NCBI RefSeq assembly: GCF_019145475.1
Contig: NZ_JAHTKI010000013.1
Location: 62,001 to 126,000, forward strand
DNA: 64,000 nucleotides
Reading direction: 5' to 3'
Source of the DNA: Pseudomonas botevensis
GTDB taxonomy: Bacteria; Pseudomonadota; Gammaproteobacteria; Pseudomonadales; Pseudomonadaceae
Part shown: positions 55,883-64,000 of the stretch, piece by piece
Layout of the letters: each line of letters starts with the position of its first letter
Numbering within the stretch: the first letter of the stretch is position 1
The notes under the pieces: generated by a model
What the model saw: the letters and a program-made list of their open reading frames with translations, nothing else
What the model was told of the DNA's origin: nothing
Database searches by the model: none
Translations under genes and position numbers: made by a program

Positions 55883-57964
55883 TCAGACCGCCGTCAGGCG
55901 CTTGTCCCGCGTCACGCTCTGGATAAAGCGATCCGCCGGCATCGGATGGCCGAGCAGGTAGCCTTGCAGGGAATCACAGCCCAGTTGCGTCAGGAAGTCC
56001 TGCTGCACGCCGGTTTCGACACCTTCGGCAACAATTCGCAGCCCCAGGGCCTGCCCCAGCGCGACAATCGCCGAAACGATGGCGGCGTCATCGCTGTCGC
56101 GCTCCAGGTCGCGCACGAAACCGCGATCGATTTTCAGCTCATTGGCCGGCAGACGCTTGAGGTACATCAGGCTCGAATAACCGGTGCCGAAATCGTCGAT
56201 CGACAAATCGACGCCCATGTCGGACAGCTCTTGCAGCACCGTCATGCTCGCATCGGCGTCGCTCATGGCGGTGGTTTCGGTGATTTCCAGGGTCAGGCTG
56301 TTGGCCGGCAAATGGTGGGTCGCCAGCGCATTCGCCACGCTCTGCACCAGTCCCGCGTGGCAGAACTGCAACGCCGACAGGTTCACCGCGATACGCCAGT
56401 CGGTATGGCCGAGGACGTACCACTCGCGCATCTGCCGGCAGGCTTCATTGAGCACCCAATCGCCGATGGGGATGATCAGGCCGGTTTTTTCCGCCAGATC
56501 GATGAACTTGTCCGGCATCAGCATGCCGTGGGTCGGATGCTCCCAGCGCAGCAGCGCCTCGGCTCCTACCGGAAGACCGTCGGCGGCATCGAACTTGGGC
56601 TGGTAATGCAGGCTGAATTCATTGTGTTCCAGTGCCGCGCGCAGGTCCTGCAACAGTTGCAGTTGCTTGCGCGCGTTGTTGTTCATCGACGCGTCGAAGA
56701 AGCTGTAGCCGTTCTTGCCGCCGCCCTTGGCGTGGTACATCGCGGCGTCGGCGTTCATCAGCAGTTCCTGGGCGTTCTGGCCGTTGCCGGGGAACAGCGC
56801 GATGCCGACGCTGGCGGAAATCTGCAAATCGTGATCGGCCACCCGGAACGACTGCGCAATCAACCCGACCTGGCGCGCCGCCAGACCCAGTGCGTCGTTG
56901 GGCTCGTTGAGGCGCACCAGCAGGACAAATTCATCGCCGCCGATCCGCGCCAGCGTGTCGAGGCTGCGCAGGTCCTCACGCAGACGCACCGCCACTTCGC
57001 GTAACAACTGATCGCCCATGTGATGGCCGAAAGCGTCGTTGACCGGTTTGAAGCCGTCCAGATCGATGAACATCAGCGCAAAACAACCACCCTGCTCGTT
57101 GACCTTCTTCATCGCCTGATTGATCCGGTCGTCCAGCAACAGGCGATTGGGCAGACCGGTGAGGGTGTCGTGCAGCGCCAGTTGGGTCAGTTCACGGTTG
57201 GCGACGGTCAGCGAATGGGCCAGATCGGCGGTGCGTGCTTCGAGGCGCGCGTCGAGGATCGACGTCAGCAAGGCGATGGTTAGCACCGCCAGGGTGGTGA
57301 TCAGCACCAGATTATCGAGGCCGTTGCCGTTCAGGCCGCTGAGCGCCGCGCCGCAGAAGCTGCCTTCGGGAAAACGCGCCGCCGCCATGCCGGTGTAATG
57401 CATGCCGACGATCGCCACGCCCATGACAATCGCTGCCCCGGCACGGAACAGCCGCACGTAAGGCGACTGCTGACGCAGGCGAAAGGCGATCCACAACGCC
57501 GCCGCCGACGCCCCGACAGCAATGAGCAAAGAAGCGCCGAACAGGGTCGGGTCGTAGTCGATACCCGGCTGCATGCGCATGGCCGCCATGCCGGTGTAAT
57601 GCATGGTGCTGATGCCGGCGCCCATGATCAAGGCGCCGAAGGCCAGTTGCCACGCGGGCAGTTTCGGTTGGCTGACCAGCCACAAGGCAAAGCCGCAGGA
57701 CAACACCGCGATCAACAGCGACAGGGCCGTGAGCCCGGTGTCATAACCCAGGCTGATCGGCAGCTTGAAGGCCAGCATGCCGATGAAGTGCATCGACCAG
57801 ACACCGACGCCCATGGCAAACGCGCCACCGGCCGTCCACAAATGCACGGCACGTCCCTTGGCGGTGGCAATGCGCCCGGTGAGATCGAGAGCGGTGTACG
57901 ACGCGAGGATCGCCACACACAGCGAAATAAAAACCAGCGTGAAGGAATAGTTACCGATGAGCAT
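55883..57964 (-). CDS. MHYT-GGDEF-EAL bifunctional c-di-GMP enzyme
   Basis: This encodes 693 residues. ATG 57964-57962 (MLIGNYSFTL) is preferred over the GTG six codons upstream. Seven membrane helices carry three MHYT-type motifs (SMHFIGMLAF, TMHYTGMAAMRM, GMHYTGMAAARF), thought to sense oxygen, CO or NO through a metal. A GGDEF domain follows with the intact motif at residues 342-346 (RIGGDEFVLLVRL), then EAL with AEALLRWEHP (Glu469) and IDDFGTGYSS. Both catalytic motifs are intact, so it could make and degrade c-di-GMP. The architecture matches P. aeruginosa MucR and NbdA; the intact GGDEF favours the MucR type. Confidence 0.93.
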   Translation of the reverse strand: MLIGNYSFTLVFISLCVAILASYTALDLTGRIATAKGRAVHLWTAGGAFAMGVGVWSMHFIGMLAFKLPISLGYDTGLTALSLLIAVLSCGFALWLVSQPKLPAWQLAFGALIMGAGISTMHYTGMAAMRMQPGIDYDPTLFGASLLIAVGASAAALWIAFRLRQQSPYVRLFRAGAAIVMGVAIVGMHYTGMAAARFPEGSFCGAALSGLNGNGLDNLVLITTLAVLTIALLTSILDARLEARTADLAHSLTVANRELTQLALHDTLTGLPNRLLLDDRINQAMKKVNEQGGCFALMFIDLDGFKPVNDAFGHHMGDQLLREVAVRLREDLRSLDTLARIGGDEFVLLVRLNEPNDALGLAARQVGLIAQSFRVADHDLQISASVGIALFPGNGQNAQELLMNADAAMYHAKGGGKNGYSFFDASMNNNARKQLQLLQDLRAALEHNEFSLHYQPKFDAADGLPVGAEALLRWEHPTHGMLMPDKFIDLAEKTGLIIPIGDWVLNEACRQMREWYVLGHTDWRIAVNLSALQFCHAGLVQSVANALATHHLPANSLTLEITETTAMSDADASMTVLQELSDMGVDLSIDDFGTGYSSLMYLKRLPANELKIDRGFVRDLERDSDDAAIVSAIVALGQALGLRIVAEGVETGVQQDFLTQLGCDSLQGYLLGHPMPADRFIQSVTRDKRLTAV

Positions 57965-58139
57965 GGGAGTTCTCGTGACCACCCCACCGTAGCGCGTCCG
58001 TTCTCGGCGAGGGTAAATGCGCCGATTGTACTGATTGCACAGAAGAACGCACTGACAAAGTAGTCAATTTGCCATCAAGCCGATGAAACGCTTGTTTGAT
58101 CGGCCCCACCCCTCTAATCCGGTAGCCGGCGTTGACCGA

Positions 58140-59609
58140 TCAGCGGTTATCACTCACATCGAGTTGCCCGTCCCAGCCCCCGCCCAGCGCGGCAATCAAC
58201 TGCACACTGGCGATCAGCCGGCTCTGCAGCACATTCAGCACACTGCGCTCGTTACTCAACGCCGTGGCTTGCACCGTGACCACATCGAGATAGGCGATGA
58301 GCCCGGCCTTGTACTGGTTTTCGGTCAGGCGCACCGAGTCGCGGGCCGCATCAAGGGCTTCCTGGCGCACCGCCGCTTCGTCCTCATACACCTTCAACTG
58401 CACCAGGTAGTTTTCCACCTCGCGGAAGCCGTCGAGCACGGTCTGGCGGTATTTGGCCACGGTCTGATCGTAGATCGCCTCGGTACGGTCGACTTCCGCC
58501 GAGCGCTGCCCGCCGTCGAACAGCGGCAACGTCACTTTCGGCCCCACCGACCAGAAGCGGTTCGGCAGACTGATGAGATTCTGGGAGGTGCTGCTGCTAT
58601 AACCGCCGCTCATGCTCAGGCTCAGATCCGGGTAATACGCCGCTTTTGCCACGCCGATATTGGCGTTGGCGGCGATCACCGAGCGCTCGGCCGAGGCGAT
58701 GTCCGGACGTCGCTCCAGCAATTGCGAGGGCAGGCTCAGCGGAATCGGCGGCAGCTTGGGAATGTCCTGGGTTTCGGCGAGTTTGAACTCGGCCGGCGGT
58801 TGCCCGATCAGTACGGCGATGGCGTTTTCGAACTGCGCCCGCTGCCAGATCAGATCCACCAGATCGCCCTGGGTGGACTTCAACTGAGTCTGCGCCTGGG
58901 CCACCGCGTCACGCCCGGAAACCCCGGCCTTGTACTGGTTCTGCGTCATTTTCAGCGAGCGTTCATACGCGGCCACGGTCGACTCGAGCAAGCGTTTCTG
59001 CTGATCGATCACCCGCAATTGCAGGTAGTTTTTCACCAACTCGGACTGTTGGCTCAGGCGCATCGCCGCCAGATCGGCAAAACTGGCCTGGGCGCTGGCT
59101 TCGTTGGCCTCCAGGCCACGACGCAATTTGCCCCAGACATCCGCCTCCCAACTGACGCCCAACTGCGCGTTGTAGGTATCACGAATACCGCTGGAGGAAC
59201 TGCTCAGGCTCGAACTGCTGCTGCCGGTGCCCTGGCTGGAACGGGTCTTGCCCGCGCTCAGATCAACGCTCGGGTAAAACGCCCCGCGCGCGCTGCGTAC
59301 CAGTGCCTGGGCCTGACGGAACTGCGCCTCGGACTGCGCGACGCTCTGGTTGGCGCTGTTGAGTTTCGCGATCAACTCATTGAGCTGACGGTCGCCATAC
59401 AGTTCCCACCAGGCACCACGGGCCAGGGCATCGCTCGGGTTGGCCTGGCTCCAGCCTTCGGCTTCCTTGTATTGGGCGATTTGCGCGGTTTGCGGGCGAT
59501 GATAGTCCGGGCCGACGGCGCAGGCACTGAGCATCGCCACGCACAGCGACAGACTCAACAGACGCGAGCCACGGGCAGTGGCCAGATTGAGAAGCGAACG
59601 GTCAGTCAT
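58140..59609 (-). CDS. opmB: RND efflux outer-membrane lipoprotein
   Basis: This encodes 489 residues, starting at an ATGA overlap with muxC. The signal peptide ends in lipobox LSACAVGPDYHRP, typical of NodT/OprM-type outer-membrane channels. A Ser-rich stretch (SSQGTGSSSSSLSSSSSG) lies after the first helices, and the TolC-fold repeats include QLGVSWEADVWGKLRRG, GPKVTLPLFDGGQRSAEV and LIASVQLIAALGGGWDG. It would link the MuxBC pumps to the outside. Its place after two RND genes matches the muxABC-opmB operon. Confidence 0.9.
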   Translation of the reverse strand: MTDRSLLNLATARGSRLLSLSLCVAMLSACAVGPDYHRPQTAQIAQYKEAEGWSQANPSDALARGAWWELYGDRQLNELIAKLNSANQSVAQSEAQFRQAQALVRSARGAFYPSVDLSAGKTRSSQGTGSSSSSLSSSSSGIRDTYNAQLGVSWEADVWGKLRRGLEANEASAQASFADLAAMRLSQQSELVKNYLQLRVIDQQKRLLESTVAAYERSLKMTQNQYKAGVSGRDAVAQAQTQLKSTQGDLVDLIWQRAQFENAIAVLIGQPPAEFKLAETQDIPKLPPIPLSLPSQLLERRPDIASAERSVIAANANIGVAKAAYYPDLSLSMSGGYSSSTSQNLISLPNRFWSVGPKVTLPLFDGGQRSAEVDRTEAIYDQTVAKYRQTVLDGFREVENYLVQLKVYEDEAAVRQEALDAARDSVRLTENQYKAGLIAYLDVVTVQATALSNERSVLNVLQSRLIASVQLIAALGGGWDGQLDVSDNR

Positions 59610-62600
59610 AGCGGAGTTTCCAGTGCGGCATCGGTACGTACGCCACGCCATTTGTTGAAACGATGGCGCAGTTTGTCGAGATAGAGGTAAACCACCGGCG
59701 TGGTGTAAAGGGTCAGCACCTGGCTGAAAATCAGCCCGCCGATGATGGTCAGGCCCAGCGGTTGACGCATTTCTGCGCCTTCGGCCCGGCTGAGCAACAG
59801 CGGCAAGGCGCCGAGGATCGCTGCCAGCGTGGTCATCAGAATCGGCCGCAAGCGTTGCAGACAGGCGCTGCGGATCGATTCCAGCGGCGACAGGCCCTGA
59901 TGGCGCTCCAGTTGCAGCGCCAGGTCGATCATCAGGATCGCGTTCTTCTTCACCACGCCGATCAGCAGGAACAGCCCGAGCAGCGAAATCAGGCTGAACT
60001 CGCCGCCCAGCGCATAGATCGACAGCAGCGCACCGACCCCGGCCGAAGGCAGGGTCGAGAGAATGGTCAGCGGGTGAATGTAGCTTTCGTACAGCACACC
60101 GAGCACCAGATACACCGCCAGCAGCGCGCCAAGAATCATGAACGGCTGACTCTTCTGGGTCGCGGCAAAGGCGTCGGCGGTGCCGGCCATTTTTGCGATC
60201 ACGTCTTCCGGCAGACCGACCTTGGCAATCGCCCGCTCGATCGCGGCACTGCCCTGCTCCACCGTCACGCCTTCGGCCATGTCGAAGGAAATGTCCTCGG
60301 ACGCGAACTGGCCTTCGTGGCTGACCCGGTCGTCTTCCAGGCTGTTCTCATAATGGGCGAAGGTCGACAGCGGAACCCGCGCACCGTCGGCGGTGATGAC
60401 TTCGACCTGCTTGAGCGTCACCGGATCCTGGGCGTATTTCGGATTGACCTCCATCACCACCTGGTACTGGTTGAGGCTGTCGTAGATCGTCGAAATCTGC
60501 CGCTGGCTGTAGGCATTGTTCAGCACGGCGGTGACCATGTTCATGTCCACCCCCAGGCGCTTGGCCTGATCACGGTCGACAATCAACGTCACCTGCTGCG
60601 CGCCGCGACCCTCACGGGCGTCGATGGCGGTCAGCTCGGGCAACGCCCTGAGCGCGGTCACCACTTTCGGATACCACTCGCGCAGCGCCCCCAGGTCACC
60701 GCTTTGCAGGATGTAGCTGTATTGCGAGGTAGTCTGCTCGCGGCCGCCGCCGAATTGCAGGTCCTGGTCGGCCATCAGCATCAACTGGGCGCCCGGCACC
60801 TTGGGCATTTCCTTGCGCAGGCGCTCGATGACTTTCTGCGCCGACAGATTGCGCTCCTTGATCGGTTTCAGGCGAACCAGCATGAACGCGTTGTTGGTGC
60901 CGTTGGTGCCACCGATGAACCCGGCAACGCTTTCCACCGCCTCATCCTTGAGCACCGCGCGGCGGAAGATTTCCATTTTCGGCTGCATCACGCTGAACGA
61001 CAGGCCGTCGTCACCGCGCACGAAACCGATCAACTGGCCGGTGTCCTGTTGCGGCATGAAGGTCTTTGGCACCACAACGTACAGGGCGACGTTGACCCCG
61101 ACGGTGACGATCAGGCTCAACAGGGTCAGACGCCGGTGACGCAGCACCCAGTCGAGGCTGGTGGCGTACTTGCCGACCATCCAGTCGTTGGCGTGCCGGC
61201 TCCAGCGTTGCAGGCGGTTCTCCTGCCCTGGCGTGTGCGGCTTGAGCCAGCGTGCGCAGAGCATTGGCGTCAGGGTCAGCGACACCACCAGCGACACTAC
61301 GATGGCCGCCGCCAGCGTAATGGAGAATTCACGGAACAGGCTTTCGATGATCCCGCCCATGAACAGGATCGACAGGAACACCGCGACCAGCGAGACGTTC
61401 ATCGACAGCAAGGTGAAGCCGACTTCCTTGGCCCCGAGGTACGCGGCCCTCATCGGTTTGACGCCTTCGTCGATGTGCCGGGAAATGTTCTCCAGCACCA
61501 CGATGGCGTCGTCCACCACCAGTCCGGTGGCGAGAATCAGCGCCATCAGCGACAGGTTGTTCAGCGAAAAGCCGTAGAGGTACATCACCGCGAACGTACC
61601 GACCAGCGACACCGGCACCGCCAGGGTCGGGATCAACGAGGCGCGGAAGTTACCGAGGAACAGGAACACCACCAGAATCACCAGGGCCACGGCGATCAGC
61701 AGGGTCATTTCCGCTTCGTGCAGCGTGGCCTTGATCACCGGCGAGCGGTCCATCGCCAGGTTCAGTTTGACACTGGCCGGCAGCACCGCCTGCAACGCCG
61801 GCAGTTGCGCCTTGATCTCGTTGACCGTCTCGATGATGTTGGCGCCGGCCTGCCGGTTGATCACCAGCAGCACCGCTGCGTCATCGTTGAAGAACCCGCT
61901 GTTGTAACGGTCCTCGACACCGTCGCTGACCTTGGCCACATCTTTCAGGCGCAACGCGGCGCCGTCGGCGTAGTGAATGATCAGCGACTCGTAATCCTTG
62001 GCTTTCTCCAGTTGATCATTGGCCTGGATCTGCCACAGCCGCTCACCGTCCTCGACCGAACCTTTCGGCCGGCGCACGTTGGCCTCGGCGATGGTCTTGC
62101 GCACGTCGTCCAGTGCCACGCCGTACTGGTTCAGCGCCTGGGGTTCGAGTTCGATGCGCACTGCCGGCAGGGAGCTGCCGCCAATCTGCACTTCACCCAC
62201 GCCCTGCACCTGGGACAGGCTCTGGGACAGGATGGTCGAGGCCAGGTCATAGAGCTGGCCTTTTTCCAGCACGTCCGAAGTCAGCGACAGCACCATGATC
62301 GGTGCCTGGGACGGATTGACCTTCTTGTAGGTCGGCATGCTGCGCATCCCGCTCGGCAGCAGGTTGCGCGAGGCGTTGATCGCCGCCTGCACTTCCCGCG
62401 CCGCGCCGTTGATGTCGCGGTCGAGGTCGAATTGCAGAATGACCCGGGTCGAACCCTGGCTGGAGCGACTGCTCATGGTGTTGACGCCGGCAATGGCGCC
62501 GAACGAGCGCTCCAGCGGCGTCGCCACAGTGGATGCCATGACCTCCGGACTGGCGCCGGGCAGGCTGGCCTGCACCACGATCACCGGGAAGTCCATTTGC

Positions 62601-62713
62601 GGCAGCGGTGATACCGGCAGCAAGCCGAAGCTCACGCCGCCCAGCAGCATGATCGCCAGGCTCAGCAGCATGGTCGCCACCGGGCGCTTGATGAAAGGAC
62701 CGGAGAGGTTCAT
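59606..62713 (-). CDS. muxC: RND multidrug pump, MuxC/MdtC type
   Basis: This encodes 1035 residues with ATG 62713-62711, about 40 bases after the muxB stop. It is a full RND transporter: N-terminal MNLSGPFIKRPVATMLLSLAIMLLGGVSFGLLPVSPLPQMDFPVI, proton-relay helix GLVVDDAIVVLENISRH, and twelve membrane segments with two large periplasmic loops. It is probably the second RND subunit of the MuxABC-OpmB heteromultimeric pump, the Pseudomonas counterpart of MdtABC. Translation is coupled to opmB (ATGA). Confidence 0.92.
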   Translation of the reverse strand: MNLSGPFIKRPVATMLLSLAIMLLGGVSFGLLPVSPLPQMDFPVIVVQASLPGASPEVMASTVATPLERSFGAIAGVNTMSSRSSQGSTRVILQFDLDRDINGAAREVQAAINASRNLLPSGMRSMPTYKKVNPSQAPIMVLSLTSDVLEKGQLYDLASTILSQSLSQVQGVGEVQIGGSSLPAVRIELEPQALNQYGVALDDVRKTIAEANVRRPKGSVEDGERLWQIQANDQLEKAKDYESLIIHYADGAALRLKDVAKVSDGVEDRYNSGFFNDDAAVLLVINRQAGANIIETVNEIKAQLPALQAVLPASVKLNLAMDRSPVIKATLHEAEMTLLIAVALVILVVFLFLGNFRASLIPTLAVPVSLVGTFAVMYLYGFSLNNLSLMALILATGLVVDDAIVVLENISRHIDEGVKPMRAAYLGAKEVGFTLLSMNVSLVAVFLSILFMGGIIESLFREFSITLAAAIVVSLVVSLTLTPMLCARWLKPHTPGQENRLQRWSRHANDWMVGKYATSLDWVLRHRRLTLLSLIVTVGVNVALYVVVPKTFMPQQDTGQLIGFVRGDDGLSFSVMQPKMEIFRRAVLKDEAVESVAGFIGGTNGTNNAFMLVRLKPIKERNLSAQKVIERLRKEMPKVPGAQLMLMADQDLQFGGGREQTTSQYSYILQSGDLGALREWYPKVVTALRALPELTAIDAREGRGAQQVTLIVDRDQAKRLGVDMNMVTAVLNNAYSQRQISTIYDSLNQYQVVMEVNPKYAQDPVTLKQVEVITADGARVPLSTFAHYENSLEDDRVSHEGQFASEDISFDMAEGVTVEQGSAAIERAIAKVGLPEDVIAKMAGTADAFAATQKSQPFMILGALLAVYLVLGVLYESYIHPLTILSTLPSAGVGALLSIYALGGEFSLISLLGLFLLIGVVKKNAILMIDLALQLERHQGLSPLESIRSACLQRLRPILMTTLAAILGALPLLLSRAEGAEMRQPLGLTIIGGLIFSQVLTLYTTPVVYLYLDKLRHRFNKWRGVRTDAALETPL

Positions 62714-62753
62714 GTATTGACCCCATCAGGAGCGGGTCGGGTGTTCAGCATGA

Positions 62754-64000
62754 TCACACGGCCACCTCTTCAGCCTTGGACTTGCCGAAACGGCGACCCA
62801 GCCGGTCGAAGTACAAATAGATCACCGGCGTGGTGAACAAGGTCAGAATCTGGCTCATCAGCAAGCCACCGACCATCACCAGACCCAAAGGCTGACGCAA
62901 TTCCGCGCCGGAACCGGTCGCCAGCATCAACGGCACCGCGCCGAACAATGCGGCCAGGGTGGTCATCAGGATCGGCCGGAAGCGCAGCAACGCTGCCTGA
63001 TAGATAGCCTGCTCCGGCGCCATGCCCTGGTTGCGTTCGGCGTCGAGGGCGAAGTCGATCATCATGATCGCGTTCTTCTTGACGATACCGATCAGCAGGA
63101 TGATGCCGATGATCGCGATCATCCCCAGGTCATTGCCACTGAGCAGCAGCGCCAGCAAGGCGCCCACCGCCGCCGATGGCAGGGTCGAGAGAATGGTGAT
63201 CGGGTGGATATAGCTCTCGTAGAGCACGCCAAGCACGATGTACATGGTCACCACCGCCGCCAGAATCAGCAGCAAGGTGCTCGACAGCGACGCCTGGAAC
63301 GCTTCGGCCGCGCCCTGGAACTGGGTCTGCACGCCGATCGGCATGCCGATGTCCTTCTGCACCTGATCGATCACGTCCACCGCATGCCCCAGCGCCACGC
63401 CGGGCGCGAGGTTGAACGACATCATCACCGCCGGGAACTGACCGATATGGGTGATCGCCAGTTGCGCCTGGCGCTCCTCGACATGGGCCAGGCTCGACAA
63501 CCGCACCTGTGCGCCGTCGGTGGTCTTGACGTGAATCTGATCCAGCGCCTGCGGGCCGATCCGCTCCCCGGCCTGGGCTTGCAGCACCACGCGGTACTGG
63601 CTGGCCTGGGTGTAAATGGTGGAAATCTGCCGCTGGCCGAACGCATCGTAGAGCGCATCGGTGATGTTCGACACCGAAACGCCAAGGCGTGAGGCCGCAT
63701 CACGGTCGATGACCAGATACACCTGCAAACCCTTGTCCTGCAAATCACTGGCGACGTCAGTCAGTTCCGGGCGCTGCGCCAGCGCCTCGACCAGTCGGCC
63801 GCTCCACAGGCTGAGCAGATCGGCGTCCGGCGAAGACATGCTGAACTGGTACTGGGTGCGGCTGACACGGTCTTCGATGGTCAGGTCCTGCACCGGTTGC
63901 ATGAACAGACGGATACCGACCAGTTTGTCCAGCTGCGGTTGCAGCCGCGTGATCACCTCGGCGGCGCTGAGGTCACGCTGACCGTGGGGTTTGAGGTTGA
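62754..64000 (-). CDS. muxB: RND multidrug pump, MuxB/MdtB type (3' part)
   Basis: The leftward gene enters from the right edge; about 415 C-terminal residues are visible and the frame continues open to 64000 (NLKPHGQRDLSAAEVITRLQPQ). It shows the second periplasmic loop and the last membrane helices: VLGVLYESYIHPITILSTLPSAAVGALLALLL, GIILLIGIVKKNAIMMIDFALDAER and FRPILMTTLAALFGAVPLML. It is related to but distinct from muxC, the tandem-RND arrangement of MuxB/MuxC. muxA, the periplasmic adaptor, should lie beyond the edge. Confidence 0.92.
   Translation of the reverse strand, partial: NLKPHGQRDLSAAEVITRLQPQLDKLVGIRLFMQPVQDLTIEDRVSRTQYQFSMSSPDADLLSLWSGRLVEALAQRPELTDVASDLQDKGLQVYLVIDRDAASRLGVSVSNITDALYDAFGQRQISTIYTQASQYRVVLQAQAGERIGPQALDQIHVKTTDGAQVRLSSLAHVEERQAQLAITHIGQFPAVMMSFNLAPGVALGHAVDVIDQVQKDIGMPIGVQTQFQGAAEAFQASLSSTLLLILAAVVTMYIVLGVLYESYIHPITILSTLPSAAVGALLALLLSGNDLGMIAIIGIILLIGIVKKNAIMMIDFALDAERNQGMAPEQAIYQAALLRFRPILMTTLAALFGAVPLMLATGSGAELRQPLGLVMVGGLLMSQILTLFTTPVIYLYFDRLGRRFGKSKAEEVAV

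Noticed and set aside
59663..62611. 982-residue frame opposite muxC
   Set aside because: It is an antisense shadow; composition is Gln/His/Arg-rich with no domain, while muxC is unmistakable.

Overview
The window reads as a chromosomal segment of a fluorescent Pseudomonas, most likely of the P. fluorescens species complex. The GC content is high. A pvdQ-type pyoverdine acylase, GlgE/TreS alpha-glucan genes, an OpmB/MuxBC efflux operon and a REP pair of the Pseudomonas type all point this way. No rRNA, tRNA, CRISPR array, transposase or phage gene was seen. Gene density is high and many genes overlap by ATGA or GTGA.

Layout. 1-5.3 kb: the 5' end of a leftward dpkA-like dehydrogenase, then a 1584-residue toxin-like protein ending in an HExxH domain. 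5.3-10.5 kb: a PepSY protein, a FecR-type regulator with no sigma-factor gene beside it, pvdQ, a small Fur-N-terminus-like regulator, and two small envelope proteins. 10.7-17.8 kb: a five-gene, tightly coupled operon encoding an MFS exporter, a LuxE-like acyl-protein synthetase, a LuxC-like reductase fused to a PaaK-like adenylating domain, a second PaaK-like enzyme and a GNAT acetyltransferase. No luciferase gene is present. This is the best candidate for an undescribed pathway. 17.8-23.9 kb: an unknown protein, a chemoreceptor behind a good sigma-28 promoter, a DUF411 metal-binding protein coupled to a YqaA-like membrane protein, a secreted alpha/beta hydrolase and a D-2-hydroxyacid dehydrogenase.

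23.9-49.6 kb is an alpha-glucan/trehalose locus in two converging operons. The rightward one is glgA-treZ-malQ-treY-DUF2934-glgX, followed by acyl-CoA dehydrogenase, PIG-L deacetylase and NodS-like methyltransferase genes. The leftward one is glgE, treS-maltokinase fusion, glgB. Together they would build and branch glucan from maltose-1-phosphate (GlgE, GlgB) or a nucleotide sugar (GlgA), debranch it (GlgX), recycle maltodextrins (MalQ), release trehalose (TreY, TreZ) and convert trehalose to maltose and maltose-1-phosphate (TreS-Mak). glgC is not in the window. Between the operons lie a second PIG-L protein with an altered motif, an EEP-family phosphodiesterase and an autotransporter barrel without an evident passenger.

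49.6-64 kb: an MgtC-like protein, a small DUF3203-like protein, ccoG, a MocR-type regulator, an AT-rich two-gene unknown cassette, an SDR oxidoreductase, an MHYT-GGDEF-EAL protein, and opmB, muxC and the 3' part of muxB, which runs off the right edge.

Starts were revised by eye wherever a Shine-Dalgarno sequence or gene overlap favoured an internal codon. Family calls rest on motif recognition, not on database searches.
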